A stretch of DNA of 64,000 nucleotides. It comes from Sulfuriferula sp. Lineage in GTDB: Bacteria > Pseudomonadota > Gammaproteobacteria > Burkholderiales > Sulfuriferulaceae. Shown in pieces: positions 55,758 to 64,000 of the stretch. The DNA lies in contig JARLJL010000006.1 in assembly GCA_031291235.1 (NCBI GenBank), positions 310,001 to 374,000 of the forward strand. The letters are read 5' to 3'. The translations under genes and the position numbers were made by a program. The notes beneath the pieces were generated by a model that saw only the letters and a program-made list of their open reading frames with translations, had not been told where the DNA came from and did no database searches. Position 1 is the first letter of the stretch; the number at the start of each line of letters is the position of its first letter.

Positions 55758-57467
55758 ATGACCAAGGAAATTGACCAGCCAGCCTTACCTTACTCCGCTG
55801 CCAATCTGGCAGATGGCAGCCATGAGCATAAACGCCAGGAGACATTACTCAAAACCGGCGCTTTGCAAAACGCCATTCTTAACAGCGCCAATTTCTCGAT
55901 TATTGCGACCGACGAAAAAGGCATCATACAATTATTCAATATCGGCGCAGAGCGCATGCTGGGCTATATGGCCGCCGAAGTCGTAAACAAGATCAATCCC
56001 AGCGACATCCACGACCCGTATGAAGTCATGACGCGCGCGCAAGCCTTAAGCGAGGAATTGTCGACAACGATTACACCAGGCTTCGAAGCTCTGGCTTACA
56101 AAGCTTCGCGCGGCATAGAGGACAGCTACGACCTGACCTATATCTGCAAGGACGGCAGCCGTTTCCCGGCCACCGTATCAATCACGGCGCTACGCGACGA
56201 TTACGACGATATCATCGGCTATCTGCTGATCGGTGCCGATAACTCCATACGCAAAGGCGCCGAAGCAGAGCTGACCAATGCCAAAGCAGCTGCCGAGAAA
56301 GCCAATCTCGCAAAATCCGAGTTTCTTTCGAGCATGAGCCATGAATTACGCTCCCCATTGAATGCCATACTCGGATTTGCCCAATTGATGGAATCGGGCT
56401 CGCCGTTGCCTACACCCACACAAAAATCCAGCATCAACCAAATACTGCAGGCGGGATGGTACCTACTGGAGCTGATCGACGAAATCCTCGATCTCGCATT
56501 GATCGAATCGGGCAAGCTGTTACTCTCGCTCGAACCCATGTCGCTACGGGAAGTGCTGATCGATTGCCAGGCCATGATAGAACCGCAGGCGCAAAAGAGC
56601 GGCATACACATGAATTTCCCGCAATTCGACGACCCTTACTTCGCCAATGCCGACCGCACGCGGGTAAAACAGATATTAATCAATCTGCTATCCAACGCCA
56701 TCAAATACAACCGGACAAAGGGCACCATCACGGTAACCTGCGATACGATAGCGACAAACTGCATCCGTATCAGTGTGCATGATACCGGCGAAGGCCTGTC
56801 CCCGGAAAAGCTCGGCCAACTTTTCCAGCCTTTCAATCGACTGGGACAGGAAGCGAGTACCGAAGAAGGCACCGGCATCGGTCTGGTAGTGAGCAAACGG
56901 CTGGTGGAACTGATGGGCGGCAAAATCGGTGTGGAAAGCACGGTAGGTGTAGGCAGCGTATTCTGGATAGAGCTGATACGTGCAACTGCGCCGCAACTTG
57001 TTGCAGACACGGAACCGCTCATCCAGGCTCAGCCGCAAATGCAACCGGATGCTGCACTGCATACCCTGCTGTATATCGAAGACAACCGGGCAAATATGGA
57101 GTTGGTCAAGCAACTCATCACCCGCCGTTCCGACATGCATCTGCTCAGCGCGGAAGACGGCACATGCGGCATCGCCCTGGCGCGCGCCCACCAACCTGAT
57201 TTGATACTGATGGATATCAACCTGCCGGGTATCAGCGGTATCCAGGCACTGAAAATACTGCGTGAGCACCCGTCAACGGCACATATTCCGGTCCTCGCCA
57301 TCAGCGCCAATGCCATGCCTCGCGATATTAAAAAGGGGCTGGCAGCCGGATTCTTTCGTTATCTCACCAAACCGATCAAAGTCAATGAATTCATGGATGC
57401 GCTGGACATGGCGCTAAAATTTTCAGAATCGAATTCAAAAACGGCAATCAAACCGGAAAGCGCATGA
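55758..57467 (+). CDS. Soluble PAS hybrid histidine kinase with a receiver domain
   Basis: A 569-residue kinase without membrane segments. Order: PAS (about 35-165), HisKA with the phospho-accepting His195 in SMSHELRSPLNAILGF, HATPase (NLLSNAIKYNR, GTGIGLVVSKRLVELMGGKIGVES), and a C-terminal receiver (LLYIEDNRANMELV ... LILMDINLPGISGI with the phospho-acceptor Asp, ...TKPI). It overlaps the following response regulator gene by ATGA, so the two act together. The Crp/Fnr gene upstream may belong to the same system. Confidence 0.93.
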   Translation: MTKEIDQPALPYSAANLADGSHEHKRQETLLKTGALQNAILNSANFSIIATDEKGIIQLFNIGAERMLGYMAAEVVNKINPSDIHDPYEVMTRAQALSEELSTTITPGFEALAYKASRGIEDSYDLTYICKDGSRFPATVSITALRDDYDDIIGYLLIGADNSIRKGAEAELTNAKAAAEKANLAKSEFLSSMSHELRSPLNAILGFAQLMESGSPLPTPTQKSSINQILQAGWYLLELIDEILDLALIESGKLLLSLEPMSLREVLIDCQAMIEPQAQKSGIHMNFPQFDDPYFANADRTRVKQILINLLSNAIKYNRTKGTITVTCDTIATNCIRISVHDTGEGLSPEKLGQLFQPFNRLGQEASTEEGTGIGLVVSKRLVELMGGKIGVESTVGVGSVFWIELIRATAPQLVADTEPLIQAQPQMQPDAALHTLLYIEDNRANMELVKQLITRRSDMHLLSAEDGTCGIALARAHQPDLILMDINLPGISGIQALKILREHPSTAHIPVLAISANAMPRDIKKGLAAGFFRYLTKPIKVNEFMDALDMALKFSESNSKTAIKPESA

Positions 57468-58315
57468 TGTTAAGTATCGACGAAATACATAATGCCCACA
57501 TACTGATAGTAGACGATCAGCAAGCCAATGTACTGTTGCTGGAACAAATGCTGTCCGAAGCTGGATATCTGCATATCAGCTCGACCCAGGATCCGTTTTC
57601 CGTTTACGCCATGCATAGCCAAAATCACTACGACCTGATACTGCTTGACTTGCAGATGCCCGACATGGACGGTTTTCAGGTGATGGATGAGCTGAAGGAA
57701 CTGGAAGTCGACAGTTACGTCCCCATACTTGTCATCACCGCCCAGCCCGACCATAAGCTGCGCGCCCTCGCCGGCGGCGCAAAGGATTTCGTTGCCAAAC
57801 CGTTCGATCTGCTGGAGATCAAAAACCGGATACACAATATGCTGGAAGTTCGCCTGCTATACAAACATCGCGAATTTTACAATCAGGTATTGCAGCAAAA
57901 AATACTGGAACGTACTGTCGAACTGCGCGAAAGCGAAGCCCGCTTTCGCCGTTTGACGGAATTGGCGTCAGACTGGTATTGGGAACAGGACGAAAACGCA
58001 AAATTCACCAAAGTGTACGGCCCCGTGCTGGAAATGCTGGGAATCCCGGTTGACACCCTGATCAGCGAAAAGCCGGAGCCGCAAACAGCCAGCTGGAATG
58101 AACAGGAACGCACGTTGCTCAAAGCCAACATCTCAGCCCGGCGGCCATTCCTGGATCTGGTCTGCAGCCGCATTGACAACAATGGCACGCACCAGTACTT
58201 TCAGGTAAGCGGAGAACCCATGTTCAACGAATCGGGCCGGTTTATCGGCTATCGCGGCGTGGGCAGGGATATTACCGCGACCAGGCAGCACCTGCTTCAT
58301 CCGCATGCGGCATAG
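57464..58315 (+). CDS. Response regulator with C-terminal PAS domain
   Basis: A 283-residue protein: receiver domain (ILIVDDQQANVLLLEQML ... LILLDLQMPDMDGFQVMDEL with phospho-acceptor Asp, ...FVAKPFDL; residues 10-130), a coiled-coil linker (LLYKHREFYNQVLQQKILERTVELRESEARFRRL) and a PAS domain (about 165-275). No DNA-binding or enzymatic output domain is present, so it probably relays or modulates signals by protein contact. It may instead be a truncated relative of longer PAS-GGDEF proteins. Confidence 0.9.
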   Translation: MMLSIDEIHNAHILIVDDQQANVLLLEQMLSEAGYLHISSTQDPFSVYAMHSQNHYDLILLDLQMPDMDGFQVMDELKELEVDSYVPILVITAQPDHKLRALAGGAKDFVAKPFDLLEIKNRIHNMLEVRLLYKHREFYNQVLQQKILERTVELRESEARFRRLTELASDWYWEQDENAKFTKVYGPVLEMLGIPVDTLISEKPEPQTASWNEQERTLLKANISARRPFLDLVCSRIDNNGTHQYFQVSGEPMFNESGRFIGYRGVGRDITATRQHLLHPHAA

Positions 58316-58379
58316 CGCTTTGGAATAACGCCCCATCGCCGCTTGCAATACCGCCGCACACAGCATCGCGTCACCTAGT

Positions 58380-58401
58380 CTATGTTCGCCAGCGAACAGA
58401 C
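58380..58401. promoter_or_regulatory. 22-bp inverted-repeat motif, copy 2
   Basis: TGTTCGCCAGCGAACA is a clean inverted repeat (TGTTCGC / GCGAACA). It lies 117 bases before the exported 145-residue protein and is a 20/22 match to 52120-52141. Confidence 0.5.
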
Positions 58402-58517
58402 GGCAAGCAAGACAAATCGAATAATTCGTCTATCCCACTATGTGCCAATAGAACAACAAATTGCCATAGTGATCCTCGCATCATTTTCAAATAAGCATAA
58501 TCATCAGGAGATACGAT

Positions 58518-58955
58518 ATGAAATATTTACTCATCGCCGTTGCCATCGCAACTACCGCTGCCGTAGCACAAGCGCACGCTGCCAACGTCGGCGTCTCGGT
58601 CAGCGTCGGCCAGCCGGGGTTCTACGGTCAAATTGATATCGGCGGCTATCCGCAACCGCGTGTGATTTATCAGCAACCCATGGTAGTACGGGAAGTGCCG
58701 AGAGACCGTCCGCCCATTTATCTGCGCGTCCCGCCGGGCTATGCCAACCATTGGGAAAAACACTGCCGCGAGTACAACGCCTGTGGCGAACGCGTCTACT
58801 TTGTGCAAGACAATTGGTACAAAAACGAATACGCACCACGCTATCAGCAAGGACGCCGCGATCACCGCGATGACGCCCGCGACGAACATCGGGATGAACA
58901 TCGCGACGACCGGCACGACAACCGCGACAACCGCGAACATGGCCGGGAACAGTAA
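58518..58955 (+). CDS. Exported protein with a charged Asp/His/Arg-rich tail
   Basis: A 145-residue protein with a signal peptide cut after AHA. The middle section is rich in Pro, Gly and Tyr (GFYGQIDIGGYPQPRVIYQQPMVV ... YLRVPPGYANHWEKHCREYNACGERVYFVQDNWYKNEYAPRY) with two cysteines that may form a bridge. The last 38 residues repeat RD/HRD/DEHRD units. The family resembles small exported proteins with a YXXPPGYxxxWxxHCxxYxACGxxVYFVxDxWY core seen in betaproteobacteria; function unknown. Metal binding by the tail is possible. Confidence 0.75.
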   Translation: MKYLLIAVAIATTAAVAQAHAANVGVSVSVGQPGFYGQIDIGGYPQPRVIYQQPMVVREVPRDRPPIYLRVPPGYANHWEKHCREYNACGERVYFVQDNWYKNEYAPRYQQGRRDHRDDARDEHRDEHRDDRHDNRDNREHGREQ

Positions 58956-59079
58956 TCGGCACTACGCTGATCTGCGCTGCATGCACCCGCTCGATAAGCA
59001 GACCGCAATGGCTATCGATAGCCCTGTTTTCATTACCTGTTTTTTCACCAAATACATAGTATTATCAAAAGGATAAAAA

Positions 59080-59493
59080 ATGAATATCTCACAAAATCTG
59101 AAACTGGCAGCTGTTTCCATGGCTTTGGCATTTGGACTAAGTGCCTGCGACAAACCGGGGCCGGCAGAAACTGCAGGCAAAAATGTGGATCAGGCAGCGA
59201 GCGCAGCCGGCGCGAAAATAGATGAAACGGCAAAGAATATCGATGACAAGCTCGATACGCAAAGCGACAAAGCCGCTGTCGCAATGGATGACACGACCAT
59301 TACCACCAAAGTCAAAGCCGCCATATTTGCCGAACCGGGTCTGAAAACGCTGAAAATCAGCGTTGATACGGTAAACGGCATCGTCACACTAAGCGGTTCG
59401 GCAGATTCGCAAGCCGATAGCGAAAAAGCCGTTGCACTGGCAAATGCGGTTGCCGGCGTCAAGGATGTCAACAACCAGCTCAAGATAAATTAA
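59080..59493 (+). CDS. BON domain lipoprotein
   Basis: A 137-residue lipoprotein: lipobox ALAFGLSACDK (Cys about residue 24), an Ala/Lys/Asp-rich linker, and one BON domain (DDTTITTKVKAAIFAEPGLKTLKISVDTVNGIVTLSGSADSQADSEKAVALANAVAGVKDVNNQLKI, residues 69-135). BON proteins bind phospholipid or other envelope parts and are usually induced by osmotic stress (OsmY, DolP). Confidence 0.9.
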   Translation: MNISQNLKLAAVSMALAFGLSACDKPGPAETAGKNVDQAASAAGAKIDETAKNIDDKLDTQSDKAAVAMDDTTITTKVKAAIFAEPGLKTLKISVDTVNGIVTLSGSADSQADSEKAVALANAVAGVKDVNNQLKIN

Positions 59494-59513
59494 ATGCGGT
59501 TGTATCATATCAA

Positions 59514-59540
59514 GCAGACGCGACTGCCGGTTGCGTCTGC
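59514..59540. other. Hairpin after the BON lipoprotein gene
   Basis: GCAGACGCGAC (59514-59524) pairs with GTTGCGTCTGC (59530-59540) at 10 of 11 positions, loop TGCCG. No T-run follows, so it is only a possible terminator. Confidence 0.5.
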
Positions 59541-59687
59541 AAGCAACAGTTCCAGACTTCGGAAATGAAGGCAGCCACACAGTTACCCTGCATGCCGACA
59601 CCCCGAACGCCTCAAATCGCTTATGACTGACACTCACCTGCAGTCAAGCCTGCATCAACTGCCTCATATCCGCACAGAGAGGAGTAT

Positions 59688-62600
59688 ATGATCAATATCA
59701 GGCATTTCGGATTTTCGTCAAATACGCGAAACTCTCATCATCCCATTCAGGACATGTCATTGCTGAGCTCGGAACTGTTCAGTATCGAGCAGCTGAAGCG
59801 TCACGCGGTAACGCTTGCAGATCAACATGTCATTACCGGGCATCCCGGGCCTGACCGATTATTGCCGCGGTTGGCCGATAATGAACGCATTCTGCTGATG
59901 GCCTACGATGTCGTCACCGCCACCACCTCGGTGGGGCAACGGCTGGTGCCGGCAGAAATCTGGCTGCTGGACAATTTTTATCTGATCGAACAGCAAATCA
60001 CGCTTGCACGCCGGCATTTGCCGCGCGGCTACAGCCGACAGTTGCCGCAACTCGGCGACGGCCCGTCAGCAGGCTTTCCGCGCATCTACGATCTGGCGCT
60101 GGAATTGATTTCGCACATGGACGGTCGTATCGATAGCGACAACACCACCCAGTTTATCGCCGCCTACCAGACTGTAACGCCACTACAGCTTGGCGAATTA
60201 TGGGCATTTCCCATCATGCTGCAGCTGGCGCTGCTGGAAAACCTGCGCCGCGTCGGATTACGTATAGCCCATCGGCGCGAGGAACGCGATGCCGCCATCG
60301 TCTGGGCGGAACGCATGCTGGCAACAGCAGAACAGGAACCGAAACAGCTCATCCATCTGCTGGCGGAATTTGCCAATGCCGACGTGCCGTTAACCGCACC
60401 GTTCGTCGAGGAATTTTATACCAGACTCCAGACGCAAGGGTCAGCCATGGCATTCGTGCAAACCTGGGTCGAACAAAAGCTGCTCGAACAAGGTGTGACG
60501 GCAGCGCAGCTGTCTGAAACAGCCGGACGGGTAGCCGCAACCAATCAGATATCCGTTGCCAACAGCATAGGCAGTCTGCGCTTCATCGGCGCCATGAACT
60601 GGCGGGATTTCGTCGAAGCGCTCAGCATAGTCGAACAGACATTACGCGAAGACCCGGCAGGGATGTATGCGAGTCAGGATTTTGCCACCCGCGACCGCTA
60701 TCGCCATGTCATCGAACGGATTGCAAAACGCAGCTTACTCACCGAATCTGCCGTTGCACACGAGGCGCTGATGCTCGCCCAAGCCGCTACGACAACACAC
60801 CGGAATACCGACGATCGCAGCACGCATATAGGATACTACCTGATCGATCACGGTCAGCGGCAGCTGGAACAGACGGTCGACTGCCGTTTATCGTTGAAAT
60901 CGCGCATCTTCCGGACCAGCCGGCACTTTCGCCTGTTTCTATATCTCGCACCTATACTGTTGCTCACGGTGCTGGCGACAGCCGCCGCACTTTCCGCTGA
61001 CGGCGGACTGACACCGAGCGACTGGCGTTACTGGTACTTCGCTATCGCCGTCATCATTGGCGTCTCAGCGCTGACCGTTGCGCTGGTCAACATGCTCGTC
61101 ACTCTGACGCTATTGCCGCGCGCCCTGCCGCGACTGGATTTTTCCCAGGGCATACCGGATACGCACCGCACCATGGTGGTCGTTCCTACTTTGCTGAGCC
61201 AGCCGCAAGAAATAGACGATTTGCTCGAGGCGCTGGAAATACGCTATCTCGGCAATCGGGACCCCAATCTGTACTTTGCCTTGCTCACCGATTTTCGCGA
61301 CGCAGCCGAGCAAACGCAACCTGACGACGACGCCCTGCTCGCTTATGCGCGTGCGGCCGTGGAAACGCTAAACGACACTTATCGCGATGACCGCCCCGGT
61401 ATTTTCTACCTGTTTCACCGACCGCGATTATGGAATCCGGTTGAGCAGGTATGGATGGGTTATGAGCGCAAGCGCGGCAAACTGGAGCAATTCAATGCCC
61501 GACTGCGCGGCGAGGCGCAAACCGCGTTTATGGAAATCGTCGGCGATCAATCCATCCTCGGCTCCATCAAATATATCATCACGCTGGACACCGACACGCA
61601 GCTACCCCGCGATGCGGCACACATGCTGGTAGGCAACATCGCACATCCGCTCAATCGCCCGGTGTACGACGCCGCCCGCGGCCGCATCGTCGAAGGCTAC
61701 GCGATCCTGCAGCCGCGCGCTTCCATCAGTCTGACCAGTGCCGGTCGCTCGCACTTTACCAAACTGTTCGCAGGCGAATCGGGCATCGACCCCTACACCC
61801 GCGAAGTTTCCGATGTATATCAGGACATATTCGCCGAAGGCTCGTTCATCGGCAAGGGTATCTACGACGTAGACGCTTTCCGCCAAGCCGTCGACGGACG
61901 CTTTCCGGAAAATCTCATACTCAGTCACGATTTGCTGGAAAGCGGCTATGCACGATCCGCCCTGGTGACCGATGTCGATCTCATTGAAGAGCATCCGGCC
62001 AGTTATGCCATCGAGGCCAGCCGGCGCCACCGCTGGATACGCGGCGACTGGCAGCTCGCGGCCTGGCTGTTGCCGCGCGTACCGGCAGCGCCCGGCATCC
62101 GCGGATCGAAGGCCGAATGGCAAAAAAATCCGCTATCCAACCTGTCGCGCTGGAAAATCCTGGACAACCTGCGACGCAGTCTGGTATCGCCAGCGTTACT
62201 TGCCATACTGGCAGGAGGCTGGCTGCTGGCACCCTCTCCCGCATGGCAATGGACCTTGCTGGTCATGACAGTGCTGTTCCTGCCGCCGCTGCTATCCGCG
62301 GTCATCGAGCTCATCCGCAAACCGACGCAACGCGACTGGCTTTCGCATCTGGTACTCACCGGCAAATCCGCCGCCCGCCCATTCGCCCACGCTTTGCTGA
62401 ATCTGATCCTGCTGCCCTACGACACGCTGATATGCCTGGATGCCATCCTGCGCTCAGGGGTGCGCATGCTGTTCACGCAACGCGGCCTGCTGCTCTGGCA
62501 GCTGCCATCCTATACCGTGCGCAATCAGCGCCATACGCTGGCCGATTTTGTTACAGAAATGCGAATTGCCCCATTACTGGCAATCATGCTGGGATTAGCG

Positions 62601-64000
62601 CTGGCGCTGCAATCGATGTCCGCAAACGGCGCTCTGGCAACGTTGCTCACCGGCATGCCGATATTGTCGCTGTGGCTGCTGTCGCCCATCGTCGTCTGGT
62701 GGATCAGCAAGCCGCTGCCGTCTGCCGCCCCCAATCTGAACGCGGAGCAGCAGGCGTTCCTGCGCAAAGCGGCACGGCGTACCTGGCGCTATTTTGCGAG
62801 TTTCGTCGACTCGCAAAACAACTGGCTACCTCCCGATAATTTCCAGACCTATCCGGCACCTCATATTGCCGCACGCACCTCGCCCACGAATATTGGCATG
62901 GCGCTGCTGGCGAATCTGGCTGCACACGATTTCGGTTACATTACTACCGGAGCATGTCTGCAGCTGATCGACAACACGCTGACCAGCATGGAAAAGCTGC
63001 CGCGCTACCGAGGTCATTTTTACAACTGGTACGATACTCGCAGCCTGCAAACCCTGCACCCGCAATATATATCTTCAGTGGATAGCGGCAATCTCGCCGG
63101 CAGCCTGCTCACCCTGCAAGCCGGACTGACGGAAATGAAAAGCCGGCCAATACTGTCGACGAACGCTTTTCAAGGTCTGCAGGACACCTTGCAGGTACTG
63201 GCAGAACAGGTGATTTCATCACCGACGCCGGATCTGATACAAAAAATCAGGTCGCTGCAAAGCATGCTGCATACTCCCGATAAACACCCGCAGACGCTGG
63301 CAAGTATCGCCGATCTGCTGGACAGGATCCTGCCTGCCAGCGCGGAACTGGTGACCTGGTTATCGGCGGATATGGAAAGCGAACCGCATTACTGGGCGCA
63401 GGCGCTGAATCAGCAGGCCAGCGACCTGCGCAACGACCTCGCAGCATTTACGCCAGCATCGGGATACACGGGCAATATTCCGACTTTGACGCAACTGGCC
63501 GAGCGCAGCCCGGATAATGCAGCGGCATTGGTCGCCGCAGCACAGCTCGCCACCATAGACAATTTGATCGAGCGCTGCCGTAAACTGGCGACGATGGATT
63601 TCGAGTTTCTTTACGACACATCGTGCGGATTACTTGCCATCGGTTACGACGTCGGCGAACGCCGCCGCGATCCGTCCTGCTACGACCTGCTGGCGTCGGA
63701 AGCGCGACTGGCCAGCTTTCTGCTCATCGCGGAAGGCCAGGTACCGCAAAAGCACTGGTTTGCACTCGGCCGCCTGCTCACCAGCCACGGCGGTGCAGTC
63801 AGTCTGATTTCATGGAGCGGCTCGATGTTCGAATATCTCATGCCGCAGCTGATGATGCCGAGCTACGCCAACACGCTGCTGGATCAAACCTGCAAGGCTG
63901 CCGTGTCGCGGCAGATCGAATACGGCCGCCAGCGTGCCGTACCGTGGGGGATATCCGAATCCTGCTACAACGCCACCGATGCCGACCAGATCTATCAATA
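59688..64000 (+). CDS. ndvB: Cyclic beta-1,2-glucan synthase, 3' part beyond the window
   Basis: At least 1437 codons, still open at the window end; full-length enzymes are about 2800 residues. It makes osmoregulated periplasmic cyclic glucan from UDP-glucose. The GT84 part is recognisable by YIITLDTDTQLPRDAAHMLVGN (DxD, near residue 635), LSHDLLESGYARSALVTDVD, and RRHRWIRGDWQLAAWLLP. Membrane helices are near residues 417-435, 445-470, 835-875 and 960-1010. After them comes a glucoamylase-like/GH189-type section with PTNIGMALLANLAAHDFG, GHFYNWYDTRSL and SVDSGNLAGSL. The GH94 end that trims the product would lie beyond the window. AGAGAGGAG precedes the ATG. Confidence 0.92.
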   Translation, partial: MINIRHFGFSSNTRNSHHPIQDMSLLSSELFSIEQLKRHAVTLADQHVITGHPGPDRLLPRLADNERILLMAYDVVTATTSVGQRLVPAEIWLLDNFYLIEQQITLARRHLPRGYSRQLPQLGDGPSAGFPRIYDLALELISHMDGRIDSDNTTQFIAAYQTVTPLQLGELWAFPIMLQLALLENLRRVGLRIAHRREERDAAIVWAERMLATAEQEPKQLIHLLAEFANADVPLTAPFVEEFYTRLQTQGSAMAFVQTWVEQKLLEQGVTAAQLSETAGRVAATNQISVANSIGSLRFIGAMNWRDFVEALSIVEQTLREDPAGMYASQDFATRDRYRHVIERIAKRSLLTESAVAHEALMLAQAATTTHRNTDDRSTHIGYYLIDHGQRQLEQTVDCRLSLKSRIFRTSRHFRLFLYLAPILLLTVLATAAALSADGGLTPSDWRYWYFAIAVIIGVSALTVALVNMLVTLTLLPRALPRLDFSQGIPDTHRTMVVVPTLLSQPQEIDDLLEALEIRYLGNRDPNLYFALLTDFRDAAEQTQPDDDALLAYARAAVETLNDTYRDDRPGIFYLFHRPRLWNPVEQVWMGYERKRGKLEQFNARLRGEAQTAFMEIVGDQSILGSIKYIITLDTDTQLPRDAAHMLVGNIAHPLNRPVYDAARGRIVEGYAILQPRASISLTSAGRSHFTKLFAGESGIDPYTREVSDVYQDIFAEGSFIGKGIYDVDAFRQAVDGRFPENLILSHDLLESGYARSALVTDVDLIEEHPASYAIEASRRHRWIRGDWQLAAWLLPRVPAAPGIRGSKAEWQKNPLSNLSRWKILDNLRRSLVSPALLAILAGGWLLAPSPAWQWTLLVMTVLFLPPLLSAVIELIRKPTQRDWLSHLVLTGKSAARPFAHALLNLILLPYDTLICLDAILRSGVRMLFTQRGLLLWQLPSYTVRNQRHTLADFVTEMRIAPLLAIMLGLALALQSMSANGALATLLTGMPILSLWLLSPIVVWWISKPLPSAAPNLNAEQQAFLRKAARRTWRYFASFVDSQNNWLPPDNFQTYPAPHIAARTSPTNIGMALLANLAAHDFGYITTGACLQLIDNTLTSMEKLPRYRGHFYNWYDTRSLQTLHPQYISSVDSGNLAGSLLTLQAGLTEMKSRPILSTNAFQGLQDTLQVLAEQVISSPTPDLIQKIRSLQSMLHTPDKHPQTLASIADLLDRILPASAELVTWLSADMESEPHYWAQALNQQASDLRNDLAAFTPASGYTGNIPTLTQLAERSPDNAAALVAAAQLATIDNLIERCRKLATMDFEFLYDTSCGLLAIGYDVGERRRDPSCYDLLASEARLASFLLIAEGQVPQKHWFALGRLLTSHGGAVSLISWSGSMFEYLMPQLMMPSYANTLLDQTCKAAVSRQIEYGRQRAVPWGISESCYNATDADQIYQ

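Noticed and set aside
58850-58940. Short repeated DNA units at the end of the 145-residue exported protein
   Set aside because: Considered as a tandem-repeat array, but it is in frame and codes for the charged tail, so it is described with the gene.

Overview
The window is 64 kb of a moderately GC-rich chromosome. Gene content, operon order and protein lengths point to a betaproteobacterium, probably in the Nitrosomonadales or a related group; this placement is inferred from gene families and no rRNA is present to confirm it. Most of the window is housekeeping sequence in dense operons with ATGA overlaps. No tRNA, rRNA, CRISPR array, transposase or phage gene was seen.

Layout. 1-2407 (-) is the start-side 85% of glnE. 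2621-7102 (+) is an acetate module: a DUF485 membrane protein, an ActP-type symporter and acetyl-CoA synthetase. 7289-13809 (+) holds a YhdP/AsmA-like giant protein, a small periplasmic protein, a nitrilase-family amidase and tldD, followed by gltX. 15341-21493 (-) is a succinate dehydrogenase operon (sdhC-D-A-B-sdhE-zapE) headed by a GntR regulator with a perfect 18-bp palindrome upstream, then an XRE-cupin regulator divergent from an omega-amino-acid aminotransferase/mmsA pair. 24718-26233 (-) has a haem lipoprotein and a degenerate M48-like membrane protein. 26580-30595 (+) is a chromate-resistance operon (chrB, chrA, a stand-alone Chrome_Resist domain protein, MFS exporter).

Accessory region. 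30622-34977 is a run of seven integron gene cassettes, all on the minus strand, each followed by a recognisable attC site, with no integrase in the window (a CALIN). The cassettes carry a SIR2-like protein, a BrnT-like toxin, a membrane protein and four proteins of unknown function. This is the most unusual part of the window. It lies in the convergent gap between the chromate operon and the polyamine uptake operon potFGHI (35271-39335, -).

The right half resumes core genes: ridA-alr-dadA (-) with a divergent Lrp-type regulator, a highly expressed-looking DsrE-family gene, the envelope-stress operon rpoE-rseA-rseB-rseC-degP with a glutaredoxin-like gene, and lepA-lepB-DUF4845-rnc. From 52295 to 59493 lies a group of small envelope and stress genes (DUF4398 and OmpA lipoproteins, DUF3309, Lmo0937-type and DUF883 proteins, a Crp/Fnr regulator, a hybrid kinase and response regulator, a BON lipoprotein). 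A 22-bp motif is found upstream of two parts of this group. The window ends inside a very large cyclic beta-1,2-glucan synthase gene.
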